DNA of 64,000 nt from Actinoplanes sp. M2I2 (lineage in GTDB: Bacteria > Actinomycetota > Actinomycetes > Mycobacteriales > Micromonosporaceae): positions 62,001 through 126,000 of the forward strand of contig NZ_JALPVJ010000002.1 in the NCBI RefSeq assembly GCF_023544445.1, read 5' to 3'. The translations under genes and the position numbers were made by a program. The notes beneath the pieces are model-generated. The model ran no database searches. It saw nothing but the letters and a program-made list of their open reading frames with translations, and was not told where the DNA came from. This document shows positions 18,951 to 28,260 of this stretch, one piece after another (position 1 is the first letter of the stretch; the number at the start of each line of letters is the position of its first letter).

Positions 18951-20549
18951 ATGGCCCAGGTGAACGCTGTATCGGAGCAGGATGGCCAGGGGCGGCGAGC
19001 CGTCTCCGACCGCCTGCTGGCCACGCTGCTGGCTGGATCCGGTGCGGTCGTCGTCCTGCTGGCGACCGGCGTCGTGGGCTCGCGGGCCGGGGTGGTGATC
19101 GCCTGGATCGCGGTGGCGGCCATTCACGTCGGGCTGGCCTGGGTCGCCCGTTCCACCGCCGGCCTGCCCGGCCTGCGGGCGCCGGCCCGCCGGTTCTGGC
19201 GCGTCGTCGCGGTGGCCGGCGCGATCTACCTCGCCGGTGACCTCGCGCAGGTCGTCATCGCCGCCCGCGATCCCGCCGCCGGCCCGGCGGCCACCGGTGG
19301 CGCGGTCCAGACGGTCACCCTGTCGGCCGGCAGCGCGCTGCTGATGCTGACGCTGCTCACGGTGCCGCTGGGTTTCGGCTCGCGCCGCGAACGCGCCCGG
19401 TTCTGGATGGACACGGCGACCGTGATGGTCGCCGCGGCCGTGGTCGGCTGGTACCTGGTGGTGCCGGACCGGCCCGCGGCCCTGCTCGACATGGCCGCCC
19501 CGGTGCTGGCCGGCCCGGTGATCCTGATGCTGTGCGTGTTCGTGGTGGCGAAGCTCGTCCTGTCCGGCACCGCGCCGTTCACCCGGGCCTGCGGCCTGAT
19601 CGCCGCGGGCGGTGCGGTGCTCAAGTCGGGCGCCGACGCGATGAGCCGCGACGGTCTGGCCGGCAACCGGCTGCACTGGTACCTGGCGTGTACGGTGGCT
19701 GCCCACGCCCTGCTGGCGATCGCCCTGCGGGTCAACCAGCTCCAGCTCGCCGGTCGCCCGGCGGCTCTCGAGCCCCGGCGGGCCAAGCCTTACAGCCTTC
19801 TCCCGTACGGGGCGATCGCGGTCACCTATCTGCTGCTGACCGTCGCGGTGGTGCGGGACCGGCCGGCGACCGTGACGATCGCCCTGGGCGGCGCGGCGGT
19901 GAGCACGCTGCTGGTCGTGCTGCGCCAGCTGGCCGCCTTCCGCGACAACGCCCGCCTGCTCGGTGAGCTCGACACCAAGGTACGGGAGCTGCACGTGACA
20001 CAGGAGGGACTGCGGGCCTCGCTCGCCGAGCGGGACGCCCTGGCTGCCCGGCTGCGCCACCACGCCTTCCACGACGGTCTGACCGGCCTGGCCAACCGCA
20101 CGCTGTACGCCGAACGGCTGGACGCGGCGCTCACCACACCCGGCCCGGTGGCCGCCATGCTGATCGACCTCGACGACTTCAAACAGGTCAACGACCGGTG
20201 GGGGCACGCGGCGGGCGACACCCTGCTGCGGGAGGTCGCCCGGCGCCTGCAGACCTGCGTCCGGGCGACCGACACGGTGGCCCGGCTCGGCGGCGACGAG
20301 TTCGCGATCCTGCTGCGGCCCGAGCCGGACGACGACCTCCGCGAGGTGGCCGCCCGGATCGTTCGCGAGGTGGAGGTCCCGGTGCCGGTCGACGGCGGTG
20401 GTTCGGCACGGGTCGGCGCCAGCATCGGCATCGCGACAGCAACCGATCTGACCGGGGACGGCGACGCCCTGCTGCGCGAGGCCGATCACGCCATGTACGC
20501 GGTCAAACGGGGCGGCAAAGGCTCGTACGCGCTGGCCGCGGACAGCTGA
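18951..20549 (+). CDS. Membrane-bound GGDEF diguanylate cyclase
   Basis: About 532 residues. The N-terminal 300 residues carry roughly eight to ten membrane segments. A short coiled coil (LGELDTKVRELHVTQEGLRASLAERDALAARLRHHAFHD) follows, then a GGDEF domain. The active site reads LGGDEF and is preceded by RATD exactly five residues upstream, the product-inhibition I-site pattern R-x-x-D. It should make c-di-GMP and be feedback-controlled. The start is uncertain: I use the ATG at 18951; GTG at 18921 or 18960 are alternatives and none has a strong ribosome site. It is divergent from the EAL gene. Confidence 0.83.
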   Translation: MAQVNAVSEQDGQGRRAVSDRLLATLLAGSGAVVVLLATGVVGSRAGVVIAWIAVAAIHVGLAWVARSTAGLPGLRAPARRFWRVVAVAGAIYLAGDLAQVVIAARDPAAGPAATGGAVQTVTLSAGSALLMLTLLTVPLGFGSRRERARFWMDTATVMVAAAVVGWYLVVPDRPAALLDMAAPVLAGPVILMLCVFVVAKLVLSGTAPFTRACGLIAAGGAVLKSGADAMSRDGLAGNRLHWYLACTVAAHALLAIALRVNQLQLAGRPAALEPRRAKPYSLLPYGAIAVTYLLLTVAVVRDRPATVTIALGGAAVSTLLVVLRQLAAFRDNARLLGELDTKVRELHVTQEGLRASLAERDALAARLRHHAFHDGLTGLANRTLYAERLDAALTTPGPVAAMLIDLDDFKQVNDRWGHAAGDTLLREVARRLQTCVRATDTVARLGGDEFAILLRPEPDDDLREVAARIVREVEVPVPVDGGGSARVGASIGIATATDLTGDGDALLREADHAMYAVKRGGKGSYALAADS

Positions 20550-20558
20550 CGCTCCGGG

Positions 20559-21104
20559 TCAGGTCAGGGCGGCCGCGCCGAACGACACGGAGAAGCGTTT
20601 GCACCAGATGCTGACGCTGCTGAAGTCGCTCGGGTCGATGCCGGAGCGGAGACGGTACACCTGATTGCCGTGGTTGCCCTTGAGCCGTCCCAGCTCCGCG
20701 TACCGGCCGTCGTCGAACACGTGCCAGCCGTCGCGGCTCACCGGTTGGTCGGACAGCCACACCCGCAGATCGGGTCCGTCCGAGGTGGACAGCCCGACCA
20801 GTTCGAGCTGGTGGCTGCCGTCCGCGTTGCGAACCACCCGGGCGGTCCCGGCGGTGTCGTGCTCGTGCGTGACGAAGGAACCCCGCGCCAGCACCACTGC
20901 GGCCGGCGCGGGCGGCGCGGCTGGTTTCGAAGAGGACACCGATGGGCGAGGGGCCACGGACGTCTCGACGGACAACGTATCCGTCACGGTCGTGTCGGTG
21001 ACCAGCCGCCAGGGCTGGAACCAGTACAGGCCCCCGGCGCCGCCGACGCCCAGCAGCGCCAGGACGACCCAGGTGATGGGCTTGGAGAGCACTCTGCGGA
21101 TCAC
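20559..21104 (-). CDS. Membrane-anchored DM13 domain protein
   Basis: A 181-residue protein with one N-terminal membrane helix (ITWVVLALLGVGGAGGLYWF), a low-complexity Ser/Pro/Ala linker to about residue 68, and a C-terminal DM13 domain (ARGSFVTHEHDTAGTARVVRNADGSHQLELVGLSTSDGPDLRVWLSD ... GRLKGNHGNQVYRL ... DFSSVSIWCKRFSVSFGAA). DM13 domains are proposed to take part in electron transfer through a conserved Cys, here the single C in WCKRF. The start is a GTG at 21104 with GGGGG just upstream. It is convergent with the GGDEF gene, with a 9-bp gap. Confidence 0.85.
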   Translation of the reverse strand: MIRRVLSKPITWVVLALLGVGGAGGLYWFQPWRLVTDTTVTDTLSVETSVAPRPSVSSSKPAAPPAPAAVVLARGSFVTHEHDTAGTARVVRNADGSHQLELVGLSTSDGPDLRVWLSDQPVSRDGWHVFDDGRYAELGRLKGNHGNQVYRLRSGIDPSDFSSVSIWCKRFSVSFGAAALT

Positions 21105-21242
21105 GACCCCCAGCCAACCGGGGCCGGGCCGTTCGCGCCAGGACCACGCTGCTTACGATCCCCTTACGCCGAGCGGCCTCCGCCGCCCGGGGGGAGGCGA
21201 CGGCGCCGGTTTGACATCGGGACGGTCGGGTAGCCGTGCCCC

Positions 21243-21707
21243 ATGCGCGTGATCAGCCCGGTTCTCCGGTCCTTCGTCCTCGGTGTCGTCTCCGGCGGCC
21301 GCAGTCTCACCGGTCTGACCGCGGTGGCCCTGACCACGGCGCCCGGTGACGCCGTGGCCCCGTGGACCGGTCTCACCAGTCGCAAGGCGCGTTCGTTGCT
21401 GGTGGCCGGAGCGATCGGCGAGCTGATCGCGGACAAGCTCCCGCGGGTGCCGAGCAGATTGTCCCCACCCTCGCTGGCCGGGCGGACGGCTGCGGCCGCG
21501 ACCGCCGCGGGCCTCGCCGCCGTGCGCGGTGGGGCGCAACCGGCGAGGGCCCTGCTGCCCGCCGTGGCCGGCGCCGTCGCGGGCAGCCTGGTCGGAGCCC
21601 GGTGGCGTACGTGGGCCGATCAGAGGTCGTGGCCCCCGGTGGCCGCCGCCTTGCTCGAGGACACAGTGGTCGTCGGTCTGGCCTTTGTCGCCGCCCGGCG
21701 AGACTGA
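21243..21707 (+). CDS. DUF4126 family small membrane protein
   Basis: A 154-residue hydrophobic protein with about four membrane segments. The pattern SGGRSLTGLTAVAL near residue 20, GELIADKLPRVPSRLSPPSLAGRTAAAATAAGL in the middle and a C-terminal LEDTVVVGLAFVAARR resembles DUF4126 proteins, whose function is unknown. The ribosome site before the ATG at 21243 is weak. It ends in a hairpin shared with the convergent lipoprotein gene. Confidence 0.65.
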   Translation: MRVISPVLRSFVLGVVSGGRSLTGLTAVALTTAPGDAVAPWTGLTSRKARSLLVAGAIGELIADKLPRVPSRLSPPSLAGRTAAAATAAGLAAVRGGAQPARALLPAVAGAVAGSLVGARWRTWADQRSWPPVAAALLEDTVVVGLAFVAARRD

Positions 21708-21757
21708 ACCGCCGGAGGACAACAGCCGGCTCGGAGCCCTCACAGCCGGCGGTTCAG
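21704..21757. terminator. Bidirectional hairpin between convergent genes
   Basis: Twelve-base perfect arms CTGAACCGCCGG (21704-21715) and CCGGCGGTTCAG (21746-21757) enclose a 30-base loop. The arms overlap the stop regions of both the DUF4126 gene and the convergent lipoprotein gene, so it can serve both directions. Confidence 0.6.
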
Positions 21758-22281
21758 CGGGATGAAGGTGTCTCGGCGGGGTCACTGCGCACCAGAGGCA
21801 GGAGAAGCGCCACGACCCGGTCGAACGCCGGTTGACGCGGCGCACAGTCGTCGGCCGTCCGGGCCCAGGACGGGGTGCGGACGCGGTAGAGGTATCCGTC
21901 GGAACAGACCGCGCCGGTCGCGGACCGGGAGGCCGGGCTCCTCAGGGCGGGCTCGGACAGTGCCTGCCTCAGCGCGGCGAGCCGGTCGGCGTCGAGACGG
22001 AACGGGCTCCGCTCCGAGGTCGTCACCGTTCCGTCCGTGCCGACGCGCACCTGCTCGTCGACACCGGCCAGACCTCCCGTACGGGAGAAGTCGAGCGGAA
22101 GGACCTCGTCGGCGACGGGCGGGCTCGTGTCCGGGCCGGGCGGCGGGGTGCCGGTCGGGCTCGTGTTCCGGCCCGGAGGCGGAGTGTCGGCGGAAGCGCA
22201 GCCGCCGACAGCGATGGCCAGCATCAGCAGCAGGGCCGGCGCCGCGAAACGTCTCGTCATTCCCCTGGGACGTGCCGTCAC
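21754..22281 (-). CDS. Hypothetical secreted lipoprotein
   Basis: A 175-residue protein with a signal peptide ending in a lipobox (LLLMLAIAVGGC) and a Pro/Thr/Gly-rich linker (TPPPGRNTSPTGTPPPGPDTSPP). A small domain of about 110 residues follows, containing two cysteines (AVCSDGYLY and ADDCAPRQ) that could form a disulphide. The start could be the GTG at 22281 or the ATG at 22260; the GGGGA before the ATG is very close, so I keep the longer form. I do not recognise the family. It may be an actinomycete-specific cell-surface lipoprotein. Confidence 0.65.
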   Translation of the reverse strand: MTARPRGMTRRFAAPALLLMLAIAVGGCASADTPPPGRNTSPTGTPPPGPDTSPPVADEVLPLDFSRTGGLAGVDEQVRVGTDGTVTTSERSPFRLDADRLAALRQALSEPALRSPASRSATGAVCSDGYLYRVRTPSWARTADDCAPRQPAFDRVVALLLPLVRSDPAETPSSR

Positions 22282-22354
22282 CGTCGTCCGGTTCCGCTGT
22301 GGCCCCTTCGGAGTCGGGCTGCTTGCGGCGTGCGCAGGCCGCCCGGAAAAGGCA

Positions 22355-22387
22355 ACGCCTGCGGAGACTGATCGCCTCCGCAGGCGT
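22355..22387 (-). terminator. Hairpin terminator downstream of the ChW-repeat gene
   Basis: Twelve-base arms ACGCCTGCGGAG / CTCCGCAGGCGT with a 9-base loop, 23 bases beyond the stop of the minus-strand ChW-repeat gene. Confidence 0.7.
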
Positions 22388-22410
22388 CACCGGGTAGGAG
22401 AGGGACAGGG

Positions 22411-23004
22411 TCAGGCGAGGACGCGGACAGCCTCGACGCTCAGGGAGCGGCCGACGGTGCCGACCTGGAGGTGGCCGTTACGGCCGGCGCACTGGGACTT
22501 CTGCCAGCCGACGTTGGCCACGTGGGCCTGGGCGCAGACGCCGGGGCGGGCGGTCATCCGCAGCGCCTCGAGGCGCAGGGCGCGGCCCTGGGTGCCGACG
22601 GCCAGGGTGCCGGTGCGGCCGGTGCACTGGGCCCGCTGCCAGCCGATGTTCTGCACGTGGGCCTGGGCGCACACGCCGCCGGCGCGGCGGGTCGAGACGG
22701 CCAGCGCCTCGAGACGCAGGGACTGGCCGACGGTGCCGGCGACGGCGGCGCGGCGGTTGGTGGAGCAGCGCCAGCCCTGCCAGCCGATGTTCTGCACGTG
22801 GGCGTTGACGCAGACGGTGCCGCGGTTGCGCATCATCGTCATCTTGGCCGCGGGGCTGAGCATCGGCGCCTTGACGGTCACGACCGGAGCGGGCGGTGCG
22901 GCCGGAGCGGCGGAGGCGGTGCCCCCGGCGACCGGCAGGGTGATCGCGGAGAGGGTCAGGCCGACCATCGCCGCCGTACGGAAGAGCTTCGAAAACTTAG
23001 CCAT
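22411..23004 (-). CDS. Secreted protein with three ChW (clostridial hydrophobic W) repeats
   Basis: A 197-residue protein with a Sec signal peptide (cleavage near SASA-AP, about residue 33) and a short Pro/Ala linker. Three tandem repeats of about 45 residues follow, each with the core V-C-x-x-A-H-V-x-N-I/V-G-W-Q and ending G-T-x-G-x-S/A-L-x-x-E-A. That is the ChW-repeat pattern. Each repeat also holds two cysteines (VC... and ...C about 15 residues later), probably a disulphide. Repeats two and three are most alike, suggesting internal duplication. ChW proteins are extracellular and their ligands are mostly unknown. The ATG at 23004 has GAGGAG upstream. Confidence 0.82.
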   Translation of the reverse strand: MAKFSKLFRTAAMVGLTLSAITLPVAGGTASAAPAAPPAPVVTVKAPMLSPAAKMTMMRNRGTVCVNAHVQNIGWQGWRCSTNRRAAVAGTVGQSLRLEALAVSTRRAGGVCAQAHVQNIGWQRAQCTGRTGTLAVGTQGRALRLEALRMTARPGVCAQAHVANVGWQKSQCAGRNGHLQVGTVGRSLSVEAVRVLA

Positions 23005-23116
23005 GCACTCCTCAACGCCCGAGCGAGGCCGAACGGTACGTTTTCACCCTAAATGTGGTTGTCATCGATGGTTACGGGCCTGGTCATGCCTTTCTTCGGC
23101 TTGTCTCGCCCTCGGG

Positions 23117-23305
23117 TCAGTCCTGCGGCTTGAGCGGCTCGTCCGGCAGGGAGCGGGCCGGCTGGTCCCCGGCGGCGCCGCCGTGGGTGGGACGCGCGGT
23201 CGCTTCGGGGGTCACGGTGGGCCGGCCCTGGGCTCGTTCCGGATGAGCGTCGCTGCCGGCCAGGGCGCCCTGCTTCGCTCCGGCGCTGTTCTCTTGGTCA
23301 GACAT
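23117..23305 (-). CDS. Small hydrophilic, probably disordered protein
   Basis: A 62-residue protein (MSDQENSAGAKQGALAG...) rich in Ala, Pro, Glu, Asp and Gly, without hydrophobic segments or cysteines. A GGGAG ribosome site lies 6 bases before the ATG at 23305, which is the main reason to call it real. I recognise no family. It stands alone on the minus strand upstream of the ChW-repeat gene. Confidence 0.5.
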   Translation of the reverse strand: MSDQENSAGAKQGALAGSDAHPERAQGRPTVTPEATARPTHGGAAGDQPARSLPDEPLKPQD

Positions 23306-23570
23306 GTCGAACTCCCGTCTTGTTCTTCGCCATGGGGGTGGGGCGCTTGGCTAACCTTTTCCCACCCGACTAAACCTCAGACCTTCGCGTCCGCGGTGGG
23401 CACCGACCGGCCCGGGAGGCGCGTGACCGCTCCGGCGGGGCGGTTACCTCGCTTACGGCTCAGCACTTCCGCAATCGGTCCGATGGGATCCTTGCGGATG
23501 GCGGGGGCCGCCGTGATGGGTGCCGGGCGGAAAATCCTGTCCGGGACCTTCGTACGACACGGGGGTACAG

Positions 23571-25196
23571 ATGAAGACGACGACAGCGAACGCCGCGCCG
23601 ACGGCGGGGCGGCGGTCCTTCGGTGACTGGAGCGTCAATCTCAAGATCGTCACGGCGATCAGCCTGGCGGTGGCGGTCGCCGTGTTGGTCGGGATCGTGG
23701 CGTTGCGGGCGCTGAGCGCCGCGAGCGCCGCGGCGCAGTCGATCTACACCAGCAACCTCACCAGCGTCCAGGCGGTCGGTGAGATCAGGTCGACGATGGC
23801 GACGGCCCGGCTCGACGTGGCCAACCACGCGATCTCGCAGGACCGGCCCACCATGGTGAAGTACGAGCGGATGATCGCGGCTGATATGCAGGCCGTCGAG
23901 GCGGCGATCGCGGCGTACGAGGGCAGTGACCCCACGGGTGACCCGACGGTCATCGCGGAGCTGCGGGCGGACTGGCAGTCCTACAGCAAGATCGTGCAGG
24001 ACACGCTCGTGCCGGCCAGCCAGAACAACAACCTGCGAGCGTGGCAGACCGCTCGCGACACCCAGGTCAGCCCGTTGATGGGTGGCGTCGGGGAAGACCT
24101 GGTCACGCTGACGAAGGCGGAGTCGGACGACGCGAAGAGCTCGGCGCAGGCGGCTCAGTCGGGATACGAGTCCGGCCGGCTGCTGTCGATCTCGCTGCTG
24201 GTGCTCGGTTGTCTGCTCGCGCTGGGCCTCGGGCTGCTGGTGGCGCGCAGCATCGTGCATTCCCTGACCAAGGTCAAGGGGGTCTGTGACGGTCTGGCCG
24301 ACGGTGACCTGACCCGCACGACGGGTCTGACCTCCCGCGACGAGCCGGGTCTGATGGGCCGGTCGCTGGACACGGCGATGGTGAAGCTGCGGCAGACGGT
24401 GTCGACGATCGACCAGTCCGCCGCGTCGCTGGCGTCCGCGTCGGAGCAGATGTCCAGCACCTCCGAGCAGATCGCGGCCTCGGCGCAGGCCGCCTCCGCC
24501 CAGGCGGAGACCGTGTCGGCGGCCACCGAGGAGATCTCCCGCAGCGTGGACAGCGTCTCGGCCGGCAGCGAGGAGATGGGCGCGGCGATCCGGGAGATTT
24601 CCCAGAACGCCAGTGAGGCGGCCCGGGTGGCGGCCGAGGCGGTCGACGTCACCGCGGCCACCGCGGCCACGATGAACAAGCTGGGGGAGTCCTCCATCGA
24701 GATCGGCAACGTCATCAAGACCATCACCGCGATCGCCGAGCAGACGAACCTGCTGGCCCTGAACGCGACGATCGAGGCCGCCCGGGCCGGCGAACTCGGC
24801 AAGGGATTCGCCGTGGTGGCCTCCGAGGTGAAGGATCTCGCGCAGGAGACGGCCCGGGCCACCGAGGACATCTCCCGGCGGGTCGAGGCCATCCAGTCCG
24901 ACACCGGCGGGGCGGTGACGGCGATCGAGGAGATCACCCGGGTGATCGCCCGGATCAGCGACTTCCAGACCACCATCGCCTCGGCGGTGGAGGAGCAGAC
25001 CGCGACCACGGCCGAGATGAGCCGCAGCGTCAACGAGGCCGCGGCCGGCACGAGTGAGATCGCCGAGAACATCTCCGGGGTCGCCGAGGCGGCCCGGCTC
25101 ACCAGCGAAGGCGTCACCGAGACCCGGCAGGCGACAACCGAGTTGTCACGGATGTCGGCGGACCTCACCGCACTGGTCTCCAACTTCCGGTACTGA
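23571..25196 (+). CDS. Methyl-accepting chemotaxis protein
   Basis: A 541-residue chemoreceptor. TM1 lies at about residues 27-47, a four-helix-bundle-type sensor domain follows, TM2 at about 200-226, then a HAMP domain and a long helical signalling domain. The hairpin tip that contacts CheA/CheW is intact ([38 protein letters not shown], about residues 388-425). The start is the ATG at 23571, with GGGGGTAC upstream. No chemotaxis or flagellar gene is in the window, so its signalling partners lie elsewhere. The ligand is unknown. Confidence 0.92.
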   Translation: MKTTTANAAPTAGRRSFGDWSVNLKIVTAISLAVAVAVLVGIVALRALSAASAAAQSIYTSNLTSVQAVGEIRSTMATARLDVANHAISQDRPTMVKYERMIAADMQAVEAAIAAYEGSDPTGDPTVIAELRADWQSYSKIVQDTLVPASQNNNLRAWQTARDTQVSPLMGGVGEDLVTLTKAESDDAKSSAQAAQSGYESGRLLSISLLVLGCLLALGLGLLVARSIVHSLTKVKGVCDGLADGDLTRTTGLTSRDEPGLMGRSLDTAMVKLRQTVSTIDQSAASLASASEQMSSTSEQIAASAQAASAQAETVSAATEEISRSVDSVSAGSEEMGAAIREISQNASEAARVAAEAVDVTAATAATMNKLGESSIEIGNVIKTITAIAEQTNLLALNATIEAARAGELGKGFAVVASEVKDLAQETARATEDISRRVEAIQSDTGGAVTAIEEITRVIARISDFQTTIASAVEEQTATTAEMSRSVNEAAAGTSEIAENISGVAEAARLTSEGVTETRQATTELSRMSADLTALVSNFRY

Positions 25197-25300
25197 GCCC
25201 GTACGAGGGACCGCGCGCCGCCGGCGCCGCTGCCGGCTCCACCCGGAGCCGCCGGGCGAGCGCCGGTCTCTCGTGGCACGATGGCCCCGGGAGGTCTTCC

Positions 25301-26146
25301 ATGGATGTCGAGCAGGTGACCGAGCCGGTGTTCTACCACGCCGAGGGCCCGGTCTGGTATTCCGGCTGGGGCGGCCTGAGGTTCGTCGACATGCTGGCCG
25401 GTGACGTGGTGTCGCTGGCCGCCGACGGGTCGTTCGAGCGCCGCCACGTCGGGTCGGTGGCCGCCGTGATCCGGCCCCGCCGGGCCGGTGGGGCGGTGAT
25501 CGGCGTGGAGCGTGGCTTCGCCCTGGAGGACGCCGACGGCGCCGTGACGGCACTGCCCGAGCTGTGGAGCGACACCGGCGTCCGGATGAACGAGGGCGGC
25601 TGCGACCCGGACGGCCGCTTCTACTGTGGATCCATGGCGTACGACCAGACGCCCGGCGCGGCTCGCCTTTACCGCCTCGATCCGGACGGTTCCGTGCGAG
25701 TCGTTCTCGAAGGGGTCACGGTGTCCAACGGGCTGGAGTGGAGCCCGGACGGGTCGCGGGCCTACTACAACGACACGGCCACCGGCGCGATCGCCGTGTT
25801 CGACTACGACACCGCGTCCGGGCTGACGAACCGGCGCACCTTCGCGGCGCTGCCCGACGACGGCCACCCGGACGGCCTGACCGTCGACGCCGGCGGCGGG
25901 CTGTGGACCGCGGTCGCCAACGGCGGCGCCGTCTACCGGTACAGCCCCGACGGCGTGCTCGAGGAGAGGATCGCCGTACCGGCGAGCAAGGTGACCGCCT
26001 GCACCTTCGGCGGCGAGCAGCTCGATCAGCTGTTCATCACCACCTCGCAGGAGGACGTCGACACCGGCGAGGACCCGTTGGCCGGCGCCCTGTTCCGGGC
26101 CGACGTCGGCGTCAAGGGCCTCCCGGTCCGGCCCTTCGCCGGCTGA
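25301..26146 (+). CDS. SMP-30/gluconolactonase family lactonase
   Basis: A 281-residue six-bladed beta-propeller of the SMP-30/regucalcin family. The divalent-metal ligands are recognisable: Glu15 in AEGPVWY, the Asn in SNGLEWSPDG (about 143) and the Asp in HPDGLTVDAGGGLW (about 190). The substrate-lid region MNEGGCDPDGRFYCGSMAY is also typical. Such enzymes open sugar lactones such as gluconolactone, but some act on other lactones or esters. A GGGAGG site precedes the ATG at 25301. It appears monocistronic. Confidence 0.86.
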   Translation: MDVEQVTEPVFYHAEGPVWYSGWGGLRFVDMLAGDVVSLAADGSFERRHVGSVAAVIRPRRAGGAVIGVERGFALEDADGAVTALPELWSDTGVRMNEGGCDPDGRFYCGSMAYDQTPGAARLYRLDPDGSVRVVLEGVTVSNGLEWSPDGSRAYYNDTATGAIAVFDYDTASGLTNRRTFAALPDDGHPDGLTVDAGGGLWTAVANGGAVYRYSPDGVLEERIAVPASKVTACTFGGEQLDQLFITTSQEDVDTGEDPLAGALFRADVGVKGLPVRPFAG

Positions 26147-26175
26147 GCCGGCCGGGGTGGGACGCGCGCGCCGGC

Positions 26176-26200
26176 CGTGCCCGGGACGCCCAAGGGCACG
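26176..26200. terminator. Possible hairpin terminator between convergent genes
   Basis: Seven-base arms CGTGCCC / GGGCACG with an 11-base loop, in the 63-bp gap between the lactonase and the convergent desaturase. Confidence 0.4.
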
Positions 26201-26209
26201 CGGCGCCGA

Positions 26210-27244
26210 TCAGGGGAGCACCAGGCGGGACTCGCGCAAGGGTGCGCCGACCTCGTGCAGGTGGCGCAGCGCCTGCCGGTACGACTCGACCAGCCCGGTC
26301 ACCTCGTAGGACACGCCGATCTCCGCGCAGTACGCCCGCACGATCGGCTGGGCGACGGCCAGGTTGGGCGTCGGCATGGCCGGGAACAGGTGGTGCTCGA
26401 TCTGGTAGTTCAGCCCGCCCAGCGCGAGGTCGGTGAACCGCCCGCCGCGGACGTTGCGGGAGGTGAGAACCTGCTTGCGCAGGTAGTCCTCGTTGCCGGT
26501 GGGGTGCGGCATGCCCTTGTGGTTGGGCGCGAAGGTCAGGCCCAGGTACACCCCGAACAGCGCCTGGTGCACCACGAGGAAGGCCAGCGCCTGCCCGGGC
26601 GTCAGCACCAGGAACAGGGCCGCCAGATACCCGGCGATGTGCACGCCGAGCAGGACGGACTCCGTCGCCCGGTGTTTCACGTCGCCGTGGCGCAGGGCGT
26701 CGATGCTCGACTTGTGCAGGCTGATCCCGAGCATGGTGAGCAGCGGGAAGAAGAAGTAGGCCTGATTGCGGGTGACGAACGCCCGGAGACCGCTACGGCC
26801 CGCGGCGACCGCCGGCGACCAGACCAGGACCTCGTGGGCGACGTCCGGGTCGAGGTCGTCGTGGTTCGGGTTGTTGTGGTGGCGCGTGTGCTTCTCCGCC
26901 CACCAGCCGTAGCTCATGCCGATGGCCAGGTTGGCCGCGATCAGCCCGGCGCGTTCGCTGGCCTGCCTGGTGCGGAACACCTGCCGGTGCGCCACATCGT
27001 GCGCGACGAGCGCCACCTGGGCGAAGACCACGGCGAGGAAGACCGCCACGGCCAGCGTCCACCAGGAGGACCCGATCACGAAGAACGCGGCCCAGCCGCC
27101 GGCCAGCAGAAGCGAGACGACGACCAGCCGTACGGCGTAGTGGCCCGGCTTCCGCCGGAGCAGCCCGGCGGCGTTGATCCGCCGGTTCAGCTCGGCGAAG
27201 TCACTGCCGGCCGAGCCACGCGGGTCTCCCGTTGTCGCCGTCAT
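26210..27244 (-). CDS. Membrane fatty-acid desaturase (front-end type)
   Basis: A 344-residue integral membrane di-iron desaturase. The three histidine boxes are HDVAHRQ, HTRHHNN and QIEHHLFP. The Gln replacing the first His of the third box is the mark of front-end/acyl-lipid desaturases. At least four hydrophobic segments flank the boxes. No fused cytochrome b5 domain is present, so it depends on an external ferredoxin or similar donor. The start is the ATG at 27244. It would introduce a double bond into membrane fatty acids, often as a cold or fluidity response; the position of attack cannot be told from sequence. Confidence 0.9.
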   Translation of the reverse strand: MTATTGDPRGSAGSDFAELNRRINAAGLLRRKPGHYAVRLVVVSLLLAGGWAAFFVIGSSWWTLAVAVFLAVVFAQVALVAHDVAHRQVFRTRQASERAGLIAANLAIGMSYGWWAEKHTRHHNNPNHDDLDPDVAHEVLVWSPAVAAGRSGLRAFVTRNQAYFFFPLLTMLGISLHKSSIDALRHGDVKHRATESVLLGVHIAGYLAALFLVLTPGQALAFLVVHQALFGVYLGLTFAPNHKGMPHPTGNEDYLRKQVLTSRNVRGGRFTDLALGGLNYQIEHHLFPAMPTPNLAVAQPIVRAYCAEIGVSYEVTGLVESYRQALRHLHEVGAPLRESRLVLP

Positions 27245-27598
27245 GCCAGCTCCTCAGCTCGTCACCATCGGCCGGCGTTCGCCGGTCTCGTCGTCCACCC
27301 TCGGCCCTGAAGCGGGCGTGCGACCCCGGGTAACTCCCGGGGAGGGCCTCGTGCCGCCACCCCGGTGCCGGACGGGTTCATCGTTCCCGGGGGTCGGCGT
27401 AGACGGTAGGGGACTGTCATGACAAATTCGCACTCGCTGTGAGAGCTATCCGGTCTTGGACGCCGGCCGATCGCGGTGTCAGGGTGAGGGCCAGAGCGAC
27501 AGCGGCGATGCCGGAACGCCACCCGGCATCCACAACAGGCACAAGGTGACACCATCGTCTCGACCAAACGCCGCTCTCGGCCGCACAGCCCCGGCACG
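27245..27598. other. Non-coding stretch between desaturase and membrane protein
   Basis: A 354-bp divergent intergenic region with no convincing gene on either strand. It holds a 7-bp-arm hairpin at 27324-27342 (CCCCGGG / CCCGGGG), in the leader of the desaturase gene, and a 10-bp palindrome TGTCATGACA at 27415-27424 in a locally AT-richer patch that could be a promoter or operator. Neither can be assigned to a regulator. Confidence 0.5.
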
Positions 27599-28147
27599 GT
27601 GCGCTCCCAGCTCGCCTCCCGCGGCGCCGACGTTGTTCTCGTCACCGTGCGCGAACTGCGTCTCATGCTCGGGTTGTTGCTGATCCTGTTCATCACCTCG
27701 GAGACGTGGCGTTACATCGGCCGGCTGGCCACCTTCCGCCTGGTGGTGCTGGAGGTCGCCACCTTCGTCGCGGCGCTGCTGGTTGTCGTGCTGGGACTGC
27801 GGCACACGCTCGGTCCGTCGGCGGCGGCCGGGCGCGCGGTGGTCCGGGTCGCGGCCGAAGTCGTGGCGTTCGGGGCAGCGCTCTTCCTGACCTTCGTCGT
27901 CGTGGGGGTCATCTCGGTCGACGCCGGCCTCGTGGCCGAGTGGTCGGGCCGCCCGGACGGCGTACTGCTGTCGATCGGTCTCGGTGATCCGGCTCTGGTC
28001 GTCAGCCGGCAACTCCTCCAGGTCGCCGCCTTCCTGGCCGCTCTGGGCGCCCTCGTCTTCGCCACCGAGGTGATCGCCGACGCCGGCACCCGGCACACCC
28101 TCATCCACGACCTGATCGAGCCGGCGGCCGACCCCATCGCCCGGTAG
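27599..28147 (+). CDS. Hypothetical four-helix integral membrane protein
   Basis: A 182-residue protein with about four membrane segments (LMLGLLLILFIT, LVVLEVATFVAALLVVVLGL, VVAFGAALFLTFVVVGVISV, LLQVAAFLAALGALVFATEVI) and short charged ends. The GTG at 27599 is the first possible start after an in-frame stop at 27485; its ribosome site is poor. I do not recognise the family. It is preceded by the long non-coding stretch and followed by a LuxR regulator 113 bp downstream on the same strand. Confidence 0.6.
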   Translation: MRSQLASRGADVVLVTVRELRLMLGLLLILFITSETWRYIGRLATFRLVVLEVATFVAALLVVVLGLRHTLGPSAAAGRAVVRVAAEVVAFGAALFLTFVVVGVISVDAGLVAEWSGRPDGVLLSIGLGDPALVVSRQLLQVAAFLAALGALVFATEVIADAGTRHTLIHDLIEPAADPIAR

Positions 28148-28260
28148 GGCACACGGGGGCGTCACCCGTGAGTTCCCCGGGGTCGCCCGCCCGCGCTGTG
28201 AACCACAGTGGTCTCAACGGTCCACCAGCGTCGGCGGGATCGGGAGACGGAGGAGCTGGC

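Noticed and set aside
23306..23570. Possible riboswitch or leader RNA upstream of the chemoreceptor
   Set aside because: No conserved c-di-GMP or other riboswitch core could be recognised and no strong structure was found by eye.
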